From Paramacrobiotus metropolitanus (lineage: Eukaryota; Tardigrada; Eutardigrada; Parachela; Macrobiotidae), in contig NW_026570235.1 of the NCBI RefSeq assembly GCF_019649055.1, positions 124,001 to 188,000 on the forward strand: DNA of 64,000 bases, written 5' to 3'. Shown piece by piece: positions 36,256 through 47,619 of this stretch. The first letter of the stretch is position 1. Every line of letters begins with the position of its first letter. The translations under genes and the position numbers were made by a program. The notes under the pieces were generated by a model. The model was not told where the DNA came from. It saw only the letters and a list, made by a program, of their open reading frames with translations, and did not search any database.

Positions 36256-37977
36256 TCAGCGTTTGGTTTTTGGCGCCAGTGCGGTCCTCCAGTGGAATTT
36301 AATACTGAAAATACGGTAAACCATTAAACATAGTCAGTTACGATACTGCATCTTACAGTATGTCGCCACAAATACCTACTTTCTTTGTCAGTTAACCTGA
36401 CACCAACTGGAAATTGCACATAACTGCAGCGTGCGACTAAATAAAATAATAAGAATATTTTATTGGTACTCGTATGATCGTATCGAAAAACATCAGCCAT
36501 CAGGTGGGTGATATTACTGAACTCAGTACACCAAACCATAAAGGAGCAATTTGCACCTGATTTTATCGGGCTGATTAATTCCCTGACACGTTACAACATC
36601 CGACCACTGATCAGAAACCGATGATGCAGAGAAACTGATCTTGCATTCGAAATTATCAATGGGATCGAAATGGCTGGTGTGGTCGTAATCCGGGACCTTT
36701 ACACGCACCGTCGCGGTCTACAAAATAAATATATAAGAGTTCCATGGTGTCAAAACTACTAATTGCGGTAATCTACAAATAAGAACCCACGTAATGCTAT
36801 TGGACATAGGTCAAGATGCTCTAACTGACTTGGTAGCGAATTATTTTCACAACAATGCGAACACAGAATAAGTATAATATGTACTTCAGACGCCTTTATG
36901 CAGCAATATCGGTATAACTTCACCGAAACATTATTTAAATTGCACCGATATTCCATTAACCTGATATACTCTAACAGTAATAACTACTCCGAGATTTACC
37001 GTACTCGTGCATCTACTACTTTTTTCCATTCAAAATCTATTCTTGGTAACACCATAATAATTACAAAGTCGGTAAATCAAACGCGTTATATGGTGAACCG
37101 CTCCGATAAATGATCGCAATGCTAGACTAACAAGTCAGATAAATTTAGGCGAAGCGTAATGTAATAATGTATAAGATGTACTAACAAGTAAATAAATGGT
37201 AACTGTACAGTACAGGGAGGGATAACAATTATATTACAGCATTATCATCTCACCCAGTAACAATTTGTTTAACCTAAAAATTATTCAGAATTTCGTCGAA
37301 CCTGCGTATCGTTTGACCGGACGGAAATATCCTTGAGAACTGTTTCATTCAAGTCAATGATATTCTTGTCCCACAGACTCCGGATCTTCTGAAAGTTGTG
37401 TAAATCCTGCTGAAAATCTAGTCGGCGAGCGCTCGGATTTTCTCTGCAATCATCACATATTGTTTACTGTTATTCACAATCGGTGACGTAACATCTGTAT
37501 TGAAACCCTTATACAAAAATATATTGACAAATTAACCTGACTTTCGTCTTATTAATTAATCTGCTTCATTGAAAAGCATGCATACAGCACAGATCTACGT
37601 AAGCGAAGATAGTGGGGGTCGCACGGTGTCACGACATCGCAGCGTTTCCGGTTGTAAAGAATACCGTCGGGATTGCTGAACTGCACCAGCTTCACTTTGA
37701 TACGAAACTGCGTCGCGGCGCCGTCAGACTCCGCCGACACCTGCAATAAATTATTATTGTCACTTGCCATATGATTTTAAAATGTCGAATCTTCCTGGGT
37801 GCCATAATTCAAATAATGCACCATATATGCCGCCGTTTGTAATAATCATTCAAGTCCTTGACAATACGCTATGCGCGTTATTGTACAAATGTGAAGCATT
37901 ATTACCCGTAATAATAACGAACACATCAAAATGACCTCCAGAATCCATATGAACGTCAACATTGTCGTTCTATCCAT
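36256..37977 (-). CDS. Small secreted Cys-containing protein, possibly C2/MNNL-like fold
   Basis: The minus-strand model has exons 37977-37906, 37740-37586, 37443-37302, 36717-36557 and 36304-36256. All donors and acceptors are canonical, and 579 bases give exactly 192 residues. The N-terminus is hydrophobic (MLTFIWILEVILMCSLLLR), a likely signal peptide. The mature part has about four Cys (RKRCDVVTPCD, NFECKIS, VTCQG) and strand-like segments FRIKVKLVQFSNPDGI and TATVRVKVPDYDH followed by DPIDNF. The last resembles the loop of C2-type domains, including the N-terminal MNNL domain of Notch ligands, but no DSL or EGF module follows. No family is assigned. It is the only gene that looks whole in the 29-46 kb zone. 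Confidence 0.6.
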
Positions 37978-38613
37978 AAGGAACCCCTTGTCAACGCTGA
38001 CCACCAATATTACCCAAGTTTCCGCATAAAATGTCGGTTCACTGTTGCTCATCAGGAACCTGCGCTGTACAAGTAAACATCATCGTAATATGTTGCTTAA
38101 AACGCGCGCACGTAATCAGCTACAAAAAGGTGTGGCAACGATTTTCATATAAGCAACTTCGCCGAAAAACAGAAGTATGCGCTGTACTGCTTAATGTTTT
38201 CAACCTACTATTGTTATCGTTAGAAAACTCTTCGTTGTGTTCTTGTGATTGATTACAGTAAGAAATACCAACACAATACAAGTACGAGTACAAGTACCGC
38301 TGGGCGCTGTGCATCCCTGGTGAAAATCTGTTTCTTATCGATGATGATCTAAAAAGATTGCATTATCTTTCTAAGTTAAGATACAACTGGTATTTTCTCC
38401 AGCATTACATTTTTATTTACCGACTTTGCACATGAAATATTCCATAAAATTCATTAAATACAATACCGCATCTTAGATTGTCTGTAGCTGCACAATAATC
38501 GTCCAACCGCGCAGATTAGTGCAGTTCAATAAATAATAAGGCTAAAACAAATAACAAGTCACTCCATCAACACATCATACCACTAACTTGCATCAGTTCG
38601 ACAGATCACACAT

Positions 38614-41274
38614 TCACGCCGGTTTCTGCCGGAAAAACTGCACCACCGCAAAATTCCCTGACGTCATCCAGTTGTCATCCTGTGCCTGCATCTCCTCGGC
38701 GCGACCTTTGGGCAGTCCCACCACCGTGTCGCCCTTCAACGCCCGCAGCACACACCACGCCGCCGGCGCAAAACCCTGGACGCCGCGCTGCATGGGCGTC
38801 GCCGGCGGCCACTGGAGATCCCCGTCCAGCTTGCGATAATTCAGATCCCCTTTGAAGATAATCAACGACGCTGTCCCCAGATCACGGTACAATTCCGGCG
38901 CACGCTGTGCCATATGGTCGAAATCCCATGGCAGCGACCAGAATCCGTCGCTTTTCACGATAAACTGCCCGTTGTGCAGATATTCTTCCCATTTGGCACT
39001 GATTTGGGGATTGTGCTGCTTGGCTAACTGGATGGCGTGGTAGAAATCGGATATTGTTGCGTCGGAGACGTAACACGGTAACTGCATCACGTGGTAGTGG
39101 ATCACGCCGGCTAATTTGGTCTCCAGTAAAACTGTCCCGAAGACCAGATCGGTGTTGAGCTCCAGACCGGCGTTATCACAGACGATGTCGATCCGTAATG
39201 GTTGGGAAGACGTTGTAGGGAGCTTAGATATGTAATCCCAGATTTCATCGGTTTGGTCCATTACGACTGTTCGCTCTTTGGATTCATCATCAGATTTCTT
39301 TTCTTTTGGGTTTTTGGAGTCAGCGTGATTAGATGAATCCGAATTGCAGCATTTCTTTCCCACTGGATGGGATAGATCGCCTTCTTTGCCCCAAAGCGAC
39401 CGCTGAAAACATGAAAAATTGAATACTACAGACACCTACTAAGCACATAGTGATTTTGACATGTTTCATACCAACTCGAACAATTTTTGGCAAAACAAAA
39501 CATAATTTCCGTGTATTTCAGATGTACTGTATAAGAAAGAGACTTCAGGAGCAGATAGTGTTACTGTATACTGCAACAAAAAATTTCTGGAAAGATGCTT
39601 CTTATCATTAAATTTACCTACATAAAAAACAGAAAAAAATACCAAACACATACATTCCAACTGTACAAACTAACTTTCACCAGCAGATTATGCGAGCACA
39701 TAAGAAATCTAATACCGCAAGCACCCAATGGAGTACAGTATTCAAGCTTAATACAGTGCACTACAATGATTATGATTAATATTTCTTGACAAACTCATAT
39801 GAAATTTCGGAAGGACTACCAGAAGATAAGAAAACGCGCAACGGAAACATTCAAAGATTTCGTCTTCACCTTGAGAATTTCCTTAAATCTTCCTGCAACT
39901 GCGTCCAAGGAAACGTCTTTGCCACTGACATCCTTTAGCAAACAATCCAAAAACTTGAGAATGTTCCCAATATTTTCCTTATTATCTTCTGCCGACTAGC
40001 CTTCTCCCACTGGAAGGGACCCATATCGTGCAAATAGGTCCTACAAATGCAGAGCCAATTTTTATTCGAAAGGTTTCACAAACGTCATAAAAGTCATCAC
40101 TCCGCGTACGTTTGTTGAACGGCGAACATAACGCGCCGATACAGATAGGCTTCCACAAACATCCACGGCGATTCGAACCATTTCGGCTGTTCGTCGGCAT
40201 AGAGCAGATTCTGAGCAACAGGCGCGTTCAGGGCTTTATTTTATTCCGGAAGATCGGCGAAATAATTACGGTGGTCACTGGTTTCCGGTGGGATCGGGAA
40301 AGGCGTGATGAGTTTATTTGTCTGCACTTCATTGCGCAGTTTGGACAGGGCTCCGACAATCTGCTTTAGTTCTTCTTCCCTTTCCTGAAATAACAAAATA
40401 ATTTAGGATAACCGACTTAACGCTACCACAGCAGTGATAACTTTTGACTACTGTACACAGAAAACACGCTATTAAAAATTAAACACATTGTTACAAAATT
40501 CTTTATGCTGCTAAATAAAATGGAAAAATATTTTCCAACAAAATGTATCCAGAAAACCCATAAAAAATCTGTAAACGTAACAAATGCTCACTGCTCAGCA
40601 GACAGTATGCTATCAAAAAATACTTTGCAGGTAAAAAATCACAGCGGTGAGAAAAAAAATTACTTAGAGGAAATCAACTGCTGCAATTCTGTAATTACAT
40701 ATTGCCAAACACAAATGAAGTAGAAAATCAACAGTTTCTGAATTTCAATTTCAATGACTGAATCTTTCTCGTTACACGGAAAACAACGATTTAACAAAGT
40801 CTGAAAATTTAATTATTCATTATTCATCATTTTACAAATTTTATTACTCCAAGGCAAATTCAAAAAAAGTGAAAAGCACAAGACATGCAACAAATGCATA
40901 TAAATTTGTTGCACATACTGCATCGCTGCATTCGTACGTTTTGATGTGATGATCGCTCTTCTGACGGTCTCCTGCCAGTTCGTGGATCATGCAGATACGT
41001 CCTATAATTCCCGGAAGAAACCTCATCCTTATGGCGGCTGAGATGGTCAACAATTTTGGTCAGCGTAACGGGCAATCTGGTCTGTACTGATTTGTAGGCG
41101 TAAGAACTGCAAATACAAAGTTCGATCCCAGTTAGTGCAACATTCTAAACGAGGTGTAGAAATCCGAATCCTCCGCTAAACCGTATTCACAGGCGCACCT
41201 TTGGAAAGCTGCGGAGCGAGGCGGAGGAGAGATGAGTCCTTTGGATTGGCGATCTGAGATTCCGCATCGGCCAT
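38614..41274 (-). pseudogene. ARMT1: ARMT1-type damage-control phosphatase / carboxyl methyltransferase, N-terminal half broken
   Basis: The last exon (39402-38614) is an intact 263-codon block with DUF89 landmarks: SLWGKEGDLS, IVCDNAGLELNTDLVFG (metal-site Asp-Asn), YVSDATISDF, FKGDLNYRKLDGD. Upstream, 40384-39870 encodes LSKLRNEVQTNK, WFESPWMFVEAYLYRR, DDFYDVCETF and SRQKIIRKILG. It carries an in-frame TAA at 40243-40241 (where the family has Trp-Asn) and two frame changes near 40115 and 40040. Block 41106-41022 encodes SYAYKSVQTRLPVTLTKIVD, and a possible first exon starts at ATG 41274. The family dephosphorylates sugar phosphates, and methylation of PCNA glutamates is also reported. As written, the copy cannot make a full protein. 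Confidence 0.75.
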
Positions 41275-41577
41275 TGCGTGCTCCCTCGAAGCAATAAACA
41301 ATAAGAAACTGGATTATGTTTTTACTGCAGCTGCTGCTTGGTAGGAAACTTCCACTCAGACACAGAATGTTCGTGTTTAAATAAGACTGATTCCTGCCAT
41401 GGAGCAGTTCATAAAACAGTGCAACAAGAACTGAAAAATGGAAAATAATCAAAAAATAATTTTGGTAAACATTGAACACTAAAGTTAAACAAACAGTGAT
41501 GAGCGATGCGGATTTTTCCTTGTCCGACTTCATCTTCCATTTCCGGTGGGTCTGCACAGTTCCCTGTAGCAGTACCT

Positions 41578-41626
41578 CTATACTAAGAAAATAGAAAGTG
41601 AGACTTTCTATACTTCTAGTATAGAC
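41578..41626. repeat. Imperfect hairpin
   Basis: CTATACTAAGAAAATAGAAAG pairs with CTTTCTATACTTCTAGTATAG over most of its length, around a GTGAGA-like loop. Confidence 0.6.
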
Positions 41627-41726
41627 GGCTTGTTTGCGATTTGTCTATGGAAATCTGTAACCAAATTGTTACACGCATGTGATTGGCCCAAATTAGGGGG
41701 TGGTTAAGTACTCATATACTGTATAG

Positions 41727-41757
41727 GATCTCCATGTATAACTTATACATGGAGATC
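41727..41757. repeat. Perfect 31-base hairpin/palindrome
   Basis: A 15-bp stem starting GATCTCCATGTATAA is repeated in exact reverse complement after a single central C at 41742. Confidence 0.85.
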
Positions 41758-43392
41758 TTGTGCTTTCTTTACGAGAAAAATTAATAAGATGCATGAACAG
41801 TCATGCGTTTGTTATTAAAAAAATTCAGAATTTTCTTCTACACCTTTTGGTATGAAATTTGGATAGGTTATCTCGAGACTCACGAAGCGTGAGCGTTAGA
41901 AAGTAGCTTTTTGTACATGGTGCAAAACCCGCGGTTGCCCGTTAAGTAATCTGCAACGAGCGCGAAGCGCGAGGTGCTACTCTATGCCTTCGTCAAGCGA
42001 TGCACGCATTCATAGCATTCCATAGCAGAGTATACGCTTCCCGTAGCAGAGTTTGTCTGTCGCCCACGAAAAGCGTCGGTCACGCTTTTCCAATTCCACA
42101 AATTTTCATTTCTATTGGCAGTGGTATTTCATAGCCTACGCGCTGTTTCAAGGATGTCATTAACATCGTTTTCTAATGGTACTGGAAGCGCGCAATAATA
42201 CTTGGTGTCGTTAATACCTTAGCATGAAATTTTCTGGTCAGAATTTCGATAAAAACCATTTGTTTTTATCCACAGCGAAATCTTTTTTGAATGTTTTCCC
42301 AAATGTAGTGTTCTGTAGTGTTTTCCTGAATGTAGTTTCCCAGATTGACAGTCGATCTCGGGATCGTAACAATAGACTGGAACACGCCAGCGCAAAACTT
42401 GCACCAGCGAGCTTATATTACATACGATATACGCTGGTTACAGTTTACACCATTCCCGAAGAGCGCCATCAGAACTGGGTTCGCGCGCCATGTCGAATCA
42501 TAGTTTCACATTCCCAGCGGACCGGCGCTCGCGCTCGGTGCAAGGATGTGGTTAACAACCACCACTAGTAATAATATGTGCAAAGTTGCAGACCTCTGGG
42601 CGTGTGACTCGTGTCTTTGTACTTACACGGTAATCTCGAATGCACGCGACTGCTTCAGCTTTCGTCGAAACCCAGAACCAACGTCTCAAAACCAATAAAA
42701 AAAGTTGGAAGATTGTTGATACTATACAGTATGCAAGTGGTTATTTGTGGCAACTGATGCGAGGTAAAGTGATTTCCAGTTTCTTTCGTAGGTCTAACAT
42801 ACAATCAACACGGCGATTTTCTTTTAAATGCTAAATCTACGAGAATTGCCACATACTTGAAGTCCATTTGGGGTTGTTTGCTCTTGTGCCGTAATAATAG
42901 CAATAAAAAGCAACTTCTTGAATTTTTTTCTGCCTTTCTAGACGTTGTTTCGGGAGTTTTCACAAAAACTGAGCGAGATGCGAGCGTTGCACTTAACACC
43001 GTGCAGTCCGTTATCCACGTCCAGAGTACACTTAACTACTGTTAATTAACCGTGTATGGTTGCACTATGTTTGCTTGCAAGCACAGTACAGTAGCGGATG
43101 GGAAGGCTGGTTGGGCTTGTATCCTTGCTGCGGCTCGTGTGTAGCGTATTCCAAATATCTATATTTCACTTTTGAATCCAGACCCACCGGAAGTAATTTT
43201 CGAAGAAAATTTGTCACGCAGTGTTTTTTCCTTGTCTCGCATCCATATTCCATACAATCCATTGAATATGCACGTAACGACGACGAGGGGGGTCGTGCGC
43301 TACGCACTCGAGCAGGAAACTTCACCGTGCACAAAGATCTCCCTTCCTTTTTTAATTTTTATACGTACAAAACAGGCAACAGGTTTTTACAG

Positions 43393-43569
43393 GAAACAGG
43401 CGAGGTACGGGCGACGGAGTGTCTGCCCCAGCCGATCAGCATCGAAGTCCTACGCGGAAACGCTGCCTCTGTCATGGGAACAGCTCCAGCCACCTTGGCT
43501 CCAGGATCGGCTAATTTTGACGAAATGTTCGGCGTGATTACAGGCCGCATATTTTCGTTGTCGGCTGAG
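43393..43569 (+). CDS. Isolated coding-like exon, unidentified
   Basis: A good acceptor (TTTTTACAG at 43392) and donor (GAG|GTTGTG at 43570) bound 59 codons with balanced protein-like composition (ATECLPQPISIEVLRGNAAS, FDEMFGVITGRIFSL). I do not recognise the family and find no partner exons. It may be one more fragment. Confidence 0.3.
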
Positions 43570-44306
43570 GTTGTGTACTCGATGAAAATCTACTTTCATA
43601 GAAAACATGTGAAGGTTTCTGTACCGCTATTCCTTGTATATAAAAGTATATCTATATTTTATACTAGTACAACTGTAAACATTATAAGAACGGAGTGTCT
43701 ACGCATTTAGTCTCCAAAAGATTTTATTTTTATTTAACTATATTGTAGATTTTTTATCCGCTTTTCGCGTTATTCTGCTTGCTCTTTAAAATGAATTCAC
43801 CGTCGTTACGTAATTTTACTCAATTATTTTGCACCACCAGTAGGACAAAATGTGTGGCTTTGTTAGCGTTCTGAAGAAACCAGCATGCCAGATGTACGAT
43901 TACACAAGTACAAGTTAAATTAAAGGGATTTCCGGTACTGTACATAACTTGGAAATACAGTAATTTATTATTCGTTTTTAACTACATTCTCCATACAACC
44001 ATGGAAGCATGAACAAATTTTTGGTAGTTTATGGATGTAAAGTGCAGTAAACAAAGAACTCTCATTGCTCGTTAAAAAATAAGTCAACGAACAAAGTTGT
44101 TGCATAAACGTTTTAGAACACAAACGTATCCAGTTCTGCAAAACTGCATCCGTATTCCGTAACGAAACGCCCCGAATGTGACCTTTGAGGCTTTGATGGA
44201 TCTTGTCGTTACTGTCCGGTGATCCTGTTGCAATGTAGCTTGTTAATACGTTTTCGTAAGGAAGGATTTCTTTATAACGTTACTTCTACGTACGTGTCTT
44301 ATTTGC
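43570..44306. other. Stretch without recognised gene
   Basis: AT-rich sequence with no exon signals I trust. Confidence 0.35.
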
Positions 44307-44510
44307 TCAGCTGTGGCCCGAGGGTCCGTGTTCCTCAACAGAGGCCAGGTCTCCCGATCCAGCCGGATTATACATGAAAGCGTGATTAGGTGACGTATTA
44401 GATGGTCTCGCCTGAAAACGCTTATAACGCTTCCCCAAACAATCCCCCAAGCTAGAGCGACAAGCTTGCCGAAACCGAGCGGATACGACTGAGTATAAAA
44501 AGGGATTCAC
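44307..44510 (-). pseudogene. Orphan last exon of a rhodopsin-like GPCR
   Basis: After an acceptor (TTTTTAG just above 44510), the minus strand reads VNPFLYSVVSARFRQACRSS and continues for 67 codons to a stop at 44307. NPFLY is the TM7 NPxxY motif, followed by the helix-8 pattern ARFRQAC and a Ser/Pro-rich tail. The preceding six helices should lie at higher coordinates on the minus strand. I find none, and plus-strand P450 sequence begins 490 bases away. It is therefore a fragment, or its first exons lie far off beyond the LTR element. Confidence 0.6.
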
Positions 44511-45000
44511 CTAAAAAGGATTCACCTATAAAGGTCAAAGTACAGATATATGCAGTTTCCATTGTGTATAGTAATACGCCCTGAAAGATCACAGAATATG
44601 TGTTTATACGGGAATGGATTTAACCAATAACTAACTAACAATCATTAATATGTAAAAATAATTTTATACATTTACATTTATACACATATGTACTCTTATC
44701 AGAAATTTCAGAGCAGTTTCGAAAAAATATGTATGTATATGTCGACATTAATATGTGTTCGACTTTTTGGTATGGAGAAAAACACCGATTATATACAGTA
44801 GTACATGCTGCACCTACCGTAGCTGCACCATAATAAAACACGCCTGTATAACAAAGAAAATATGAGTTTTCAGAAAAATATTTGTATTTCGACTCATTAA
44901 AATCTATAGTGACTTAATGACCAACAGCGGCATAAATCGTTATAGCCACAACTGACAGCAAATATAAAAGCTATGTACATTCTACAATATGTGACATTAG

Positions 45001-46011
45001 CCTCAACGAAGCCGATGTGCTGGTTGAGGAATTCCGGCGCACCAACGGATCACCGTTCAACCCACGCAACGCGCTGACCACGGCGACGGCCAATATCATT
45101 TCCGCCCTGTTAATTGGTAAACGCTTCCACCATGAGGATGCGGGGTTTAGTTTCATTGGGGAGAAGATGAGTGAGGCGTTGAAGTTGGTCAATTCGGCCA
45201 TGTTGGTCAGCGCATTTCCCTGGTTGCGCTTGCGGCCGCATAAAGACTACCGCGTGTATCTTGGAAATTTTCGCGATACCAAGACGTTCATTCGCGGATT
45301 GATTAAAGAACATGAAACGACACGGGTACCGGGGAATCCGCGGGATTTCGTGGATGCCTGGTTGGATCACGGCGAATCGGATAAGAACACCAAGAACATG
45401 TTCACGCGTGATCGGCTGCTAGCTGTCGGTACTGATTGACCTTTTTGATGGAGGGTTCGATACGAGCGCGACCACCTTGCAATGGTGATTATTAATACAT
45501 TACTGTATGTTACAAGTGCCAACTCCCTTATTTAGCAATTAAGCTGAGTAGTGAATCTTGATCGGATCAGGCTACTATTACAAATTATTTTAAACTTACT
45601 TTTGAAAATTTTATAAGTACTTTTTTGATTTTATAGTTGAAATAAAATTTACCAACCTTAGGAATCGATAACAACTTTTAAATGGTTACGACTGGCAGGC
45701 ATTTAATTTTACAGCAAATTATGTTGCTGCTTAAACTACACATTTATGTCATTGTTTTGGATTTTTTCATCAGATGACCTTTACCTGCCGTTTGGTATGC
45801 ACTAACAAGTCGAAGTAATACTTCGAACTGCTGCTTCTACATACTTTAGCATAAGATAAAGGTCCGGCTCACTTTACAGGGCTCTTTTACTGCTGCTCCT
45901 CCATTCCGATGCACAGGACCGCATCCATCGGGAAATGGATGAAGCCGTGGACCAAACCCAGCAGATCACCTGGGATGACCGCGACAAGCTGCCCTACACG
46001 GAGGCCTTCAT
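45001..46011 (+). pseudogene. Cytochrome P450 (CYP2-like), middle fragment, frameshifted
   Basis: Exon 45001-45476 encodes the helix C-G region (SPFNPRNALTTATANII, GKRFHHEDAGFSFIG). Near 45427 the frame shifts by one base and continues as LFDGGFDTSATTLQW, the oxygen-binding I-helix. The donor there joins 45881-46011 (LLLLLLHSDAQDRIHREMDE, WDDRDKLPYTEAF) and then stops at a possible donor (AT|GTGCAG). The ExxR helix, the heme-binding Cys loop and the N-terminal anchor are all absent from the window. The giant LTR element begins about 0.6 kb downstream. The missing 3' exons could lie beyond it, which would place the element in a P450 intron. Confidence 0.75.
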
Positions 46012-46619
46012 GTGCAGAGCCGGCTACCCATGCCCGCGCTTTGCAGAAAGAGATCAGACAGAACATAGCTTGAGAGAGAAGATTAATGGGTATGCTCCGG
46101 CCACAGGACAGCATCAGGTGTTCTGTCTGAGATCTTCTGCGGCATATCGGCCATGTGGTTGGCCATGGCTAGCCGATAACATCACTGCATTTACTGCGCC
46201 GCTGCTGACCCAGCCTTGTTTTTTTACTTATAACTTGTGATCACAGTTTACTGTGCCGTATCGGGGCACACTCTCTGGAAGCCCGAAAAATTTCCTACAA
46301 GCTGATGTTAAAATTCGAATCATATTTAAACGAAAAGTCATCTCATAGTGGTCGCCTTAAGGCTGCGAGTTCACCTGCAGTGGTCAAGAAAACCGCATTG
46401 AAAACCACACATCAAGCCTTTCACTCCAGTACTGTACTGTACTCCTGTCCTGTACTTCACTAGTACTCCTGTACTTTGCTGCAGTGCTGCAGAACAGCAG
46501 GAGTATCTATGAAAATGTTGTTTACTGGAATGGTTATAAATATATTCCTTTATCATCAGTTTTTCTCTTGAATTTCGTTTGAGCAACTATAAATTATCAC
46601 GACCTCAAAGTGTCTATCA
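46012..46619. other. P450 fragment to LTR gap
   Basis: No recognised exon. It contains short repeated words TACTGTAC/TCCTGTAC around 46430-46475. Confidence 0.35.
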
Positions 46620-47056
46620 TGTTGTCAGAGGCACATGACTGCGCCTGGTGCATACGGCCCACCATGGACGTACTTGCACTCATGCTTGTCATATCGCCTC
46701 TCTCGCTGTACGTACGTGTGCTGCTGCACTGCACTCACATCCGCTGAAGCGGATATACGCGGCGCACACACTGAGCATACTTGCTCTTTCGTCCCTCTCT
46801 CGCAGTATGACTCAGCGTTCATACGCTCGCGTTGGATCGAGTCCAGTCTGCGCATCATCACACAGCTGATGGCACACACCACGTGCTTGCCGCCAGGGGC
46901 TTTTGACGCCTTGGCAAACGCTCAAGAGCTTTTTAGCATTCACTTGCTTGCTTAGCCATCAGTGCTTTGTTTTGCTTTCCCTGCTATTACGCAGCATTGT
47001 TCCCTTTATTTGTACAATAAAGCACACTCGTGATCTCCTCGCGCTTGCCTGTTACA
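46620..47056 (+). repeat. Candidate 5' LTR
   Basis: The proposed unit starts TGTTGTCAGAGG and ends CTGTTACA, directly before a primer-site-like TGG. AATAAA at 47019 would be the poly(A) signal of the R region. The right edge is better supported than the left. Only a second copy beyond the window could prove it. Confidence 0.35.
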
Positions 47057-47076
47057 TGGTAAGCAGGATCGTTTGG
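47057..47076 (+). promoter_or_regulatory. Candidate primer binding site
   Basis: TGGTAAGCAGGATCG follows the proposed LTR end immediately. It resembles, with small gaps, the complement of the 3' end of initiator tRNA-Met (TGGTAGCAGAGGAT in animals). Confidence 0.3.
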
Positions 47077-47619
47077 TTTTCTTTCGACGGACCCTTTGAG
47101 GAGACGGTGAAGGCTCAATTCACGGAGAAATTGTGAGGAACCTGAAAGTCACTGTTAGATCGATTGCTGAAGCAATCTCTACCTTGACTTTGATCAGAAC
47201 GGTCGCATCGTCTTACAGCTGAGGAAAACGAGGATCACTGAAGTGATTCTTGCCCAGCTGGTGAGCACAGTTTTTCTTGGTCTCTTCCACATTGAAGAGC
47301 GCATTCCCAACAGCACGGACTTTTCTCAACTGACGGATCAGACTCGAACGAGAGTCTGCAGCGCGATAGGATTACTCCAATAATACGGGGACCTTCGCTT
47401 TGAACAGCGACCCGCAACTTTACTCGCGGATTTCAGCTCGGAAACGACGAATTTCCGACCTCGGACGGAGGAAATCGACCGGAACCGACACCGACACCGA
47501 CACTGGTAAAGTCACGGTTATATATCGATTTTAGCCGAAACTAGGTCGGCTTTTCAATTTCTAACGGTAGAAAACGATTTCTATCCGTAAAATTTAACTT
47601 TTTAACGGTGAAAAAGTAA
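47077..47619 (+). other. Leader between primer site and pol frame
   Basis: No gag-like frame. Possible splice donors are CTG|GTGAGC (47261) and CTG|GTAAAG (47505). They could feed spliced mRNAs for pol, which lacks an early ATG, and for the downstream frames. Confidence 0.4.

Larger units (their letters stand above)
41275..43392. other. Stretch without recognised gene
   Basis: Several short open frames have no recognised motif. Two hairpins at 41.58-41.76 kb are listed separately. A locally GC-rich part at 41.9-42.1 kb has short inverted words (GAAGCGTGAGCG, GAGCGCGAAGCGCGAG) of no known function. Confidence 0.35.

Noticed and set aside
46635-46955. Open frames in the proposed LTR
   Set aside because: Composition is tied to short repeats and T-rich words; the region fits LTR regulatory sequence better.
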